From: Sapria himalayana
Taxonomy: Eukaryota > Streptophyta > Magnoliopsida > Malpighiales > Rafflesiaceae
Length of the DNA stretch: 64,000 bases
Reading direction: 5' to 3'
Assembly (NCBI GenBank): GCA_029783825.1
Contig: JAREIK010003421.1
Location: 264,802-328,801, forward strand
In this document: piece by piece, positions 27,501 through 39,500 of the stretch
How positions within the stretch are numbered: the stretch's first letter is position 1
How the letters are laid out: each line of letters starts with the position of its first letter
Notes under the pieces: generated by a model
Seen by the model: the letters and a program-made list of their open reading frames with translations, nothing else
Database searches by the model: none
What the model was told of the DNA's origin: nothing
Position numbers and translations under genes: made by a program

Positions 27501-30500
27501 GGGTTTTCTGAAATCCTAATTTGATTTTTTAATATGGGGATTTGTGTTATTTAGTTGTTCCAAAGAATCCACAAATTAGAGTTCTTGTTTATTAAAAAAA
27601 AGTTATCCAATTTGTGTAATATTATTTTTCCAGAAGGCATGATTTCAATTGATAGTTTGAACATGGGGAAATTTTGTCATTGTGAAAATTGATAGAGGTT
27701 ACAATGTTTTTATTGTAGAAGGATGAACCAAACTAGAGATAATTATGGGGGATTATTTTTAAAAAGAAAGTAGAAAATACTGCATAGAGACACACTGATT
27801 ATTAGAACTATCAAAGGGTCTTTATAGACTTCATCTATCGTGACTTTTACTATTGAGAAGTATATAAAGCTCATCTTTAAGCTAGTTGCAAATAATTTTT
27901 ATTTCTTAGTTATTATTGATTTTGTAGCTTGTATTCGATGCTCAAACTTTTGAGTATTGATTCTAGAGGCAATACTTACTTCATAGATAATCCTAATTTA
28001 TTCACTATTATTATTTATGTTATGAGAATATTATTATAATCAAGGATTAAAATGTCAGTTTTTACGGATATATCGGTACTTGAATTTTTCGGATATATTG
28101 GATATATCGAAGATATATCGGTGTGTATTTGTATATGAGCACCAATCAAAGATAAATATATCGGTCTTAATGAATATATCGATATTTAGAATTTATGGAT
28201 ATATCTGAGATATATTGGTGGATATATCGGAAATTTTTATCATTGATTGTAATTAATAATAAACTATCTGAAATCATTAAATATGATCGTATCTAAGTTG
28301 ATTTTTTATTTCTTGATTATATTATGTTTATTCATGATTTCTCTATTAGTTTGTTTTTAGTGAGTTATCTATTTAAATAGCTCAATTTTAATTTTTTTTT
28401 CTATTAGTATGTGTTTGTAAGATTGGAAGACTTTGAGGAAAATTCTAGTAGGATTGATTAGAGTGAATTATATTTTCTCTTTAATGGTAGGATTTTATTC
28501 TATATGTTTTAATGTGTTGCATTATTATTTATATATTCTCAACTTATTATATATCATTAGCTAAGTTGAGAATATTATACTATAGTCTTAAAATATTTTT
28601 ATCATACAATATGAGGCATGCCAGTTGATAATGAATACTAGAGCTTTCTATTCTACATATTAATCATGTGTAAGCAGGAACTTATTCAATCTAATACATT
28701 CTAATATATGAGGACCTAGTAGTATTGATACAAAAGATGATTTTACGTATTTGATCATCTTTATTGACGAAAGCTCATAGTATATCTAAGTATTTTTTTT
28801 TTATCATAAGTCACATGTGTTTATAATTTTTTAGATATTTTATAAAATGATAAAAAATTAATTTAATAAAAATTTTTTAAAAAATAACAATGCATTAGAA
28901 TATATGTTATAGATTCAATACTTACTATATGTACATAGGTTCCAAATGTGTCGTGCTGGCATGACCCATCACAGTGTGACATTATTGTGCCATCGTGTCT
29001 TACCGAGCACGACATGAGAGGTTTATCGTGTCGTGCGAGCACGACACGAGAACCAGATTGGTGACCCGACATGACATGGTTGACCCATGACATGAGAACC
29101 ATATAGTTCTACCAGACTAGCGGCAGAGCTGTGTTGGGCTGTGCCGACCCTGGAGCGGGCTATGCTATTTGGGCTGGTTCATAGCAGCATGATTCATTTT
29201 TTTAAATTGTCCAATTGCAATTGGCCACTTAAGTGGTATTCGGCTCGTCTGGCCATTTAAAAAAAATTGCATCGTTGAGTGGTCACTTGATCGGACTAGA
29301 CTCATGACTTGAGACTCGACTATAGCTGGTTCTCGAGCTAGCTGTCTGTGCTAATGGGCCAAACACAGGTCATACTTGGCTTGGCATGAGGCCCTACTTG
29401 CAGTAGCCCAGCATGACATGAGCTGTGCCATGGGCCTGCACTGTCTGGGACTAGGTATGATTCTGGACCGTACCATATCGAGCCAGGTATAACCTAATCT
29501 TACCATGCTGGAGGTCGTGCTCGAGCTGCCCAACTTGATTGACACCACTATACATACATCACATGATTATATATTAGATTTCTTATATCGACATATCCTC
29601 ATATAATGAGGTGACTAAAATAAAGAATAAAGATAATTATTTCATTAACTAGATATATTCTTCTATCATTTCTCAGGTTGTATTTTTGTAGGTCTTGTCT
29701 TCTTGAGATAGATCATTTTGCCCGCCTCTAATAATTTTTCAGAGTTATGGCAGTGCTAGTTCTAATTTTGATTTTTCTTTTAATATCATGATAGTTATGT
29801 ACTATATTGGTACATGTTGTGGCATATTATAGAATTACAAATTATTTAAATAGAGCTAAAACACCAATAGATATGAGTTGTGATGTCCTTTTTAATCTTA
29901 ACTTTTTTTTAGAGAGCAATGACTTAATTGTGATAGTCACAATGTTGTGAGACTTCACCCTTAAAGCTAATACTGCAGTCACAACTAATTTTGTGTTATA
30001 GAAAAAATTTGACCTAGTCATGATAATCCAAGTGATGTAATATTTTGCTCTCACCGCTAAGATCAAAGCCGTTATCAATTTTTAGTATTATAATTTTGTG
30101 TTACAAAGAATTTATGAATCAATCGTGATTATTCACAACAAAGTTTTAAAAGGCAAACATATAAGGAAAGATATTTTTGTATTCGTGTTGTGATGTGTAA
30201 GTCTCGAGACGTAAATTTTTTGAGCATCATAATATATAATTAATTAAAATTTTAAAATATATAAAATAAAATAACATAAATAAAAAAATAAATTAATAAA
30301 TAATATAAAATATTTTATAATTAATACTATATATTAATTTGATAATTTTGTTAATTATCAAATTAAAATAATATTTTAAATTTTAATAAATTCAAAATTT
30401 AAATTTATAAAATTCTCTACTTTTATTTTATTTTTAATTTAATACTATTTATTAATTTAATGATATTATCAAATTTTAATATATTTTGATAATTTATTAA

Positions 30501-33500
30501 TTAAATTATTTTTATTTGCCCCTCGCCCCTCTCTCTTGTTCCACGGAAAGCTTGACGGAGCTCCGTCAAGCTCTACGGAGCTTGCGTGGAGCTCCGTCGA
30601 GCTCGATGCTTTTTTTAACGTCTTAAGGTATTTTACGAATGCTTCGCCTTGAGGCACGCATCAAGGCATTAAAAGAATGATTTTTAAAACATGGATACTC
30701 AATGCTACGATAATTGTTTTCTAGAAAGGATTCAAAGAAATGATAAAGATATAATCTCAATTTTATGTCATGATATTCAACTTAAAATATTATTTGAATT
30801 TCTTAAATATAAAAGATATACTTAAAGAAATCGATAAAAAAGTGAGGATAGAGGAAAATAAAGAGAGGGAGAGAAGAGCAAAAGATCACGATGCATTCCA
30901 AGTCTAGGTGTTGTGACCCAACCTCAACTAGGAGAAAATCAAAGGTGTACAACAAACAAAATTAATGGTGATTAGAGTTTTTTTTTTTACCCCTCTTATA
31001 AGGGAGCTTGACTGGTGAAGACTCTCAGGCAATGACCGGGAGGTCACGGGTTCAAGTCTCACCAGGGGGAGGTACTGGGGAAATTTACCTGCTCGGTTCT
31101 CTGGGGGCCCAAGGGGATGTAGGGACCCACGTAAGTGGGCCCTGAAGCCCTTGGTTATCAAAAAAAAAATGGTGATTAGAGTTTTTTTTGTACATTAGTT
31201 TGGGCATTCATTGAGAATTCTAGAATTCATGAGATATTTATAATATATGTCATATGTTTTTATGCTCGATGCCCGACTAAATTAAATGATAGGATTAGCT
31301 ATATAATTGTGTAATAATAGATAATTAAATTAATAAGTTTGTGTTTTCTTTAAAATATGTTTGGATATTGTTGAATGTGGATATACTTGAGAATTTTAAA
31401 TTATTGTGTTTTCACGAATGTCATCCATGATAGATGATGACATGCATGTCACGAGACATACTCAATTGGTTTGAATGGAAGGAAATGACTTTTTTTCTAA
31501 TCTTAGTGCATGAGATATACTAATATGTAGAAATCTTAAGTTTAGATATGTTAATCATCATAAGTATGATGCTTATAAAGTTAAATGTATTGATATATTA
31601 AAGATCAATTCATTGTGTATTATCTAGTGAACTAATCTCATAATAATATGGGGGTTAAGTAGAATATTTTAATTAAAAGTTTTATTATAATGTGAGAGTT
31701 ATGTTGGTCATGACATTTGATGTCATGTATGTCATGAGGTTCACTTAAGTGGGAGAAACTCATATAATGGTGATAATCATGTGAATCATTTATGCATAGA
31801 TAAATATAAGTGAAATTTTTTAAAAGATATTTAATTATCGCGTGTATTCATTTACGAAACTAAAAGCATGAATGAATTTATTGCTATATTATTTTAAGTT
31901 ATTAAAATTATAAAAGATTAGAAAATAGAAGTACATAATTAAAATAATTATCCAAGACAGTTGACATATTGCTTGAAAGAAATAGATATGATAATGACTC
32001 TTATACAAATCAACATATTATTTCGTTGTTGAAATACTGAATTGATAATTATGAAGAAATCATTTTTGATACTAACAATCTAACGGATGATTACTACCTT
32101 GTATGTTAAAAGGACACAAACTTTTTTATATTAATATATCATTCGTTTAATAACTAAATATAACATGAATCAAATATCGAAAAACATCATAATGCAAAAA
32201 TACATATGCCAATCCTAGAGTCTGAATTTATTTTATAAGTTCAAATCTACATATTCAACTCACACTGTCGTCATTTTATTGTAGACATTCAAACCATTGA
32301 ACAATCCTATTGAGATTGATATCTAGATTTTAATTCATTTTATTGTTTGTATGACCTGTATACTTGTATTATATTTGTCGAAAGATCCCTACTCATCTAA
32401 GTTTTGTGATTGTATCAGTTAACTGTAAGTTTTGACACTTTCACAAAGTCACAACAGTAGGCCACTCAAATATGAGACTATTGAAATGCTAAGTAAACTT
32501 GAGTTGAAATGTCTATTATACTTTTGTTACATAAAAATGGTTTTAAATGTTTTTGTGAGAGGTGATTTTAAATGTTAATTATTTAATTTATTTAATATAT
32601 ATTTTAGTTTTTTTATGATTTATATTATTTTAATTATTTTTTTAAGGAGAAAAATTATATCTTTTACTCAATGGATCTGTTGGTACATTTCATTCAAGGT
32701 CTTTCTTCTGAATAAAAAGGATGATAGCTCCAACCATCAAAATTTTGTTTTTTAGATATTCAAATGCACGAATGGACTTTTGGTCTTATTATTCTAAATT
32801 AGATTTTCCTTATGTACTAATATGAGTTTCCTTAACAATTTTTTTTTTCAAGTTTACATGCTTAAATGTTGACTTTAAGATTAAGAAACCTATTGTGATT
32901 AAACTTATTGCAATGTCCAATTGGATCTTTTTCTGAAATTCCAACTACATGTAATTCATGTCCCTTTGTTATTGTTGAGACTATCAAATCATAATAAGAA
33001 TATTTTTTTGAAGAAGACTTTATTTGATTTAATGGATTCACAAGGATTAATTGATGAGGATTTTGATGAAATAGTCTAGAAATGACATCGTGCTTAAGAC
33101 CCCACATGGGATTGATCATGTTCATGATACTATTCCACTTAGTCTTGACTATAATTCTACTCTAGTAAAGATAAGAAATAGAAAATTCATTCACTCTAAT
33201 TTACATGATGCACAACAATCTTGAACAACTTCATTAATATTTGATTTCTCAAGTACATTTTTATTTTTCATTTTGATTTCTCAAGAATAGATTGTATCAA
33301 AAAATAAGTTGAGTTATTTTTAAAAGAATAATATTTATTTTCCCATCATGTATGATATTAAGCTAATGTTTAGGATTTCAATCTAGTAAGAATATAGTTA
33401 TGTAATATTTCTTTATGATATAACTTGATTTGTTTTTTTTTACCATCATGTCATAATAAGATATTTTATTATTTTAATTGTTGGTTATTCATGATTTTAA

Positions 33501-36500
33501 TAGGTGATTGTTTTGGTTTAGGTTATAAGTTTTTTTTCATTATTTCATAAAATCATAAACCATCAATGTAATAAAAATATTTAAAAAATAATAAATAATA
33601 ATGCATTTGAGTATTTATCAGATAATTTTAATATTTATTTTATGTATCATGAGATCATATACTAGACTACCTGTACTGACATACTATCACAAAATAAAGT
33701 TACAGTAAAAAATAATCATTACGTGATTGAGATAATTCATACATTCCTTTTTGATAGGAGTATTCAAAATTTTTTTTGGGGAGATTCAATGTGAACCACA
33801 AACTAACTCATCAAGTAGATTTTTTTTTTCTGTTATATTTTAGCACGTGATCATTCATGTATTGTATTTTAGAGAGATTATATTTTAGAGAGATTATTTT
33901 GCTTTTATCACATAATATTTTAGAGTATTTGATTTATTCATGATATTTCCCCAGGATTGGATATGGTGACACTTTTTATTGAAATGTATTTTTTTTGGTT
34001 ATGCTAGTATTCAAAATAAATATAAATATTTTTCATTAAAGTTAGCTAATATTTTAATGAGTGTTAATGTTATTTTTTTTTTTGAGTATGATTGATTTTT
34101 TAAGAGTATACAAAGAGTAATAGTAAAGAAATATATTTATAAACATTATTTTTTATCACTCTATTATCTCACATGGATCTCTAGGTAGGTGAGATATTTA
34201 CCCTAGGCTATATTTAAACATGTTTATTCACAATATGATGATATTTCTTTGAAATCATTATACATATAAAGAAATAATATATTAAATTGATTATGAAGAG
34301 AATGATATTTTTCATGAGAAAAAATCTCTATTAAGTATAAACAATAAATTAAATCAAGTATATAATTTTTGTTCAAACTTATAATAAGCCATGGATTGAG
34401 AGATTTGACTACCTAATACTTAGAGTATATATTAAGAGAATAATAAATGAATAACACACACATGTTGGAGATGAGGCTCTCTAGGAGCTAAAGGAATTTA
34501 TAGTTGGATTCTCTGATTTTGATTTTTTAATTACTTTCTAGAAGGGACATATGAGTTATATTTAATATTTAATTTTTTTAAATTTTGTCAAATTCATGAT
34601 TTTTCCTTTTCTCTACTTTATTTATTATTTATTTTGAAAGTACTCTAATACTACAATCTTATTCTAAATCATTATCTTATCAATGATGATGTCAAACTAA
34701 ATTGGAATAGATAAATATAATTCATTTCAATGAGTATTGAGTTCATATGAAAAGATTTGTTGTTGGTTGTAGTTTGATATTCATTGTTAAGACATGTATA
34801 AATGAGAAGATAAATCATTTTAAGCTGAGACTTGTAGTGAGATGTTTCTCTCAAATATTTGTTGTTGATTACTTGAACATTTTTTATCTAATGGTCATGA
34901 TATCATTTTTATGAATTTTTATTGTATTGGCAACATCTCATAGGAGTATATATGAGGTATAAAGTTGTATTTTGAGTAGTCCATTCAACATTGGTTGTAA
35001 AATGCGAAAGATACTACATGACTTAAAATAGTTATTTAAAGCTTGATTTATGAGATTTTATAAATAATCATCTTATTTAATTACACAGTTATGTTAGAAT
35101 TTTTTTAAAGTTTTAATGATTTGATGATTTTACTTATTGGGTACATGAATCATATTATGATTATGAGAGATGATTTATAAATTATCTAACTCAATGAGTA
35201 CATTTAGTCATAATTTTAATTGAAAGATTTTGAGATCATTAAATATTTTATGGGATAGATATAATTTATTTCAGGAGAGTAATTATTTTGTCACATCAAG
35301 GATATGCGATTGATACTTTTATGAAGATTTATCTTTTAGGTTATATTATAGTAAATATTTTTATTAATCTAGATCTTGATTTTTTACTTGATGCTATTTT
35401 TTTAATTGAATTTATTACTTGTATGAGAATTATAACAAAAATTTCTTTTTCAACTTATGCCAAATTAGATTTATAGTTTATTTAATTAGTATAATTAGTT
35501 TTTTTTTTTAGATTCTCACATGTGGATTTGCTTGAACGTAATTCTTTGTAACTTGAAATATGTGAAAAAGTCTCTAGGCTTGGAATATCATTTAGTGATC
35601 ATGGATGCTTGTAATTAGTTGGATACCTATATTGTAGTTAAACACTAGTTTATACTAAAAATAGGGTTTTGACCTATTTTTATACTTTTCTCATAGATAA
35701 TATTATATTATAGAAAAATAAAAAGTAAATAATTATTTTGAGGTTTAATACACATGTATAATTGATGGTGATGATACCAATTATCAATAAAATACTTTAA
35801 ACTTGACATCTGCTTGAGGACATCATATATCTATTTTATTTGGTTACTACTCTTTATTTTAATATTCAAACAATGCGACATATAACTTTAATTTTAGTAT
35901 TTCATGAGTGGATGAATCACATGTTGGTCAATTGATTCTTTATTGAAAATAAAATTCATGATGAAATTATTATTATGGTATATATCCAATAAATATATAT
36001 TGTTACAGCACAAAGACTTTGAAAAGATCTTAATTTTTATTTTATTTCTCAAAATTTAATATTCTGAATTTTTATGTACTAACTTGAAAGAAAGTATTGT
36101 GGTTTATAATTATTTTTATTTTTTATTGTATTATGGATGAGGGCATCCAACTTGTGAATTGTCCTAATTTGTTGAGCTCATTATATAGGAACCTTTCTAG
36201 TGCACACATTCTTTTGAGTTTTTCATTGTGTTTTTGTTTTATTGTAATTCTATTGGCTTAATGTTTTACAATTATGAAATGTTTTCAAGAGGAGTTTTAT
36301 CAAAAATTTTATATTTTTTTATATATAATCTTGTTTTTTTTTTTAAATATGCTATAGCAGCTAGATGAAGTGTAAAGATGAGTACAAAGTAATATTATTA
36401 GTTACCTATGAATTTTGTGACTAAGACACTTAATCGGCATGATCAATTTTTTCCATTTAGAGACTTATTTTTTTATGTGATAGTTAGATAACACGATAAA

Positions 36501-39500
36501 TTGCTTTTAATATTTTTTTTTCTCATATTCCTTTCACTAGTTTCTTCTTCAAGCATGATGTGGGTGATATATATCCATCTGTTTTAGTGAGTTGTTGATA
36601 CATGCAATTTTATTTTATTAACTTTCTTATGTTTTTATTTTTCATGTATTTAGGGTATTTGTTTACTGTGCAATATGCATTGTTAATTTTTTCTTTTTAT
36701 TGAGGATTAGAGGCTTACCTACCAATAACTTCATGCTATACCATATATACTATTGAATTAGAGTATTTTTTACATTCTACATATTTGCTTTGAACAATTT
36801 ACATATTTAATTTTTTTTAGTAAATATAATTATTTTCTGGGTACTCACAAAAAACTATGGGCACAATGCATTTGCTTTCAAAATGACATGATTTTTAAAT
36901 TTCCATGTAACCATGTCATGCTGTGTGAGTGTGTGACTTGTCATTTACCTAAAAACATTATTGCATCCTGATTTTCATCTAATAATAGGTATTATTTTTT
37001 TTATAGTGGAAGTTTCATTGCTGTTAGTGCATACGAAGACACACTGGCTGTATTCTCACTTTCTTTGATTGACAGCAACAATATCACTGATAAGGTGGAT
37101 AGCCACATGGCCTTTATATATATTATTGGTTATGGTATCCATATTTGTACAAGATTTTATCTTTAGATTTGTGGCAAGATGAATGAATGACGGGGTGTAC
37201 TAAAATATACTCATTGTGACAATTTCAGAAAGTAGTTTTTCCTCCTGAAAATGAAAAATTTGCGAGTGCAGCAAAAAGTCATTGTAAACCAAGTATTTCT
37301 GGTACTATATGGAGCATGTGCTTTATTTCATTGGATCCTAGGCAATCACTTAAAGAGCAAACTCCTCTACTAGCCGTTCTTCTAAATAGGTATGCCAATT
37401 TGTTCATGTACATCGATGCTTGTGAAAGTCAATTTGTGCTTGAATACAGTGGAAAAGCAGCATGGTGTTATATCTCACAATTTCAAAATTTGAATTGGGT
37501 TTCTTCCAAAAATGTACCCTGAACAAATTCAGCTAACTTAGAGACCTAATGGTGGTGACTTTTTTCAATTATTTTGCCTATGCATGAAAATCTCTCTCAT
37601 GCATCTACATGGTGTCTATTAGAATCTGGGCTTGGGCCAAACTTATCCCAAAAATCTAGCTCAGATTCAGAGGGAGAGGGAACCTATACCATATAGAAAC
37701 ACAATAATTCAACTCAGGATTTTCTGGTTAGGGGCACCTTAATACTTCCTACTCATGCCCAGGTCTGGATATCTGGAGCATGAAGTTTTTGTAGGACTCG
37801 ACATCTGTGGGTGGTTCATATTCTCTCTGATACCATATTAGAAATTGAGCTTGGGCCAAACCCATCCACAAAAGCTAGCTTAGATGGAGAGAGAACTCAT
37901 ACCATATATACATATTACAATTACTAGGAATTTTTTGATGTGGAACATTTTAACATTCTCCATTATGAATTAATTACCTTTTTTCAATCCACCAGAAAGG
38001 ATTGTCTATGGATATTCCTAAATTTCTTTGTTTTATTTGCTAACACAGGAGGGGAGCAGTCTGTAATGAGCTACTCTTGTTAGAATGGAACTTTTCGGAA
38101 CAAACCGCCATTGTTATTTCACAGCATGTTGAAAATGGTCCGCTGGCACATGGCATTGTGGAAGTTCCTCATTCTAATGGATTTGCCTTTCTCTTCAGGA
38201 TTGGTGATGCTCTCTTAATGGATCTTAGAGATGCTCACAATCCATGTTGTGTTTACAGGACAAGTTTAAATTTGTTACCTGGTTCAGTGGAGGAGCAAAA
38301 TAACAGCGAAGAATTCTGGAAAATCCAGGACATCGATGATGACAGTCTATTCCAATTTGCCGCTCATGCCTTATTGGAGCTTCATGGATGTGACCCTATG
38401 CTTATTGATAAGAAAGGTGGTGGCAAGAAACCAACATCAAGACATGTTTGTGCGTGGAGCTGGAATCCAGAAAATGATAGAAACCCACAGTTAATCTTTT
38501 GCATCGATACTGGAGAATTTTTCATGATAGACATTTTTATTGGACACTCTGATGTTAAAGTTAATTTTTCTGGTTGTTTATACAAGGACCTGCCATGCAA
38601 AGCACTTTTGTGGGTTGATGGTGGATTTGTGGTTTCTGTCACTGATATGAGCGATGGCATAGTCTTTAAAGTGGATGATGGCCAGCTCCTAGGAAAATGC
38701 CCTATTCAAAATGTGGCACCGATTTTGGATATGACAGTTATGGATTATCACAAAGAGAAGAGTGGGCAAATTTTTGCTTGCTGTGGAATGGCCAATGAAG
38801 GATCACTAAGGATTATTAGGTTTGGTATCAATGTTGACCACCTCCTAGTGACTGCACCTATTTACCAAGGCATCACTGGCATATGGACAGTTCGAATGAA
38901 ACTGGATGATTGCTATCATTCTTTTCTTGCCCTCTCTTTTATCGAAGAGACTAGGATACTTTCAGTTGGAGTAAGCTTTACTGATGTCACAGATTCAGTC
39001 GGTTTCCGATCAGATGTCAGTACTTTGGCTTGCGGTCTCATTCTTGATGGTTTGCTCATTCAGATTCACAAAACAGCAGTCCGTCTTTGTGTACCCACCA
39101 AAAGTGCCCATGCTGAGGGGATATCTGTGGCATCTCCGATCTGCACCTCATGGGTTCCGGGCAATATGAATATAAGCCTGGGGGCAGTAGGAAACAACTT
39201 AATAGTTGTTTCTACTGCGAATCCATGTTTTTTATATGTTCTTGGGGTCAGATCCCTTAAGCAATATCGGTACGAAGTATTTGAAATGCATCATTTGAGA
39301 CTAGTCGATGAGTTGTCTTGTATTTCAATACCTCCAACACTTCTTAAACAGGCCCAATCCATTTCTACAGATAACAAACATGTGACTGCCCGTCTAGTTG
39401 GAGTTGATGTGTGTAATATCTTTGTTGTTGGCACTCATAAGCCTTCAGTGGAAGTTATGTCTCTTGTGCCTGGAGAAGGCCTAAGAGTTCTCGCTTCTGG

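Larger units (their letters stand above)
29850..31900. repeat. Dispersed non-coding repeat R, copy 1, with SINE inserted
   Basis: Colinear with about 43,390-44,800. Both start with tandem units containing CGTGAT...TTCACAA and TAAAGCTAATA. They continue through ATTCAACTTAAAATAT, a GGATAGAGG/GAGGATAGA purine block, CAACAAACAAAATTAAT, CACGAGACATACTCA-like and GTTAAGTAGAATAT phrases. There is no coding similarity; an LTR or a large non-autonomous element is possible. A GC-rich insert at about 30,500-30,660 and the SINE below are specific to this copy. Confidence 0.65.

Noticed and set aside
30928..31161. Minus-strand 77-residue frame with plausible composition
   Set aside because: It lies almost entirely in the SINE, whose Pol III boxes, tail and target duplication explain the sequence.
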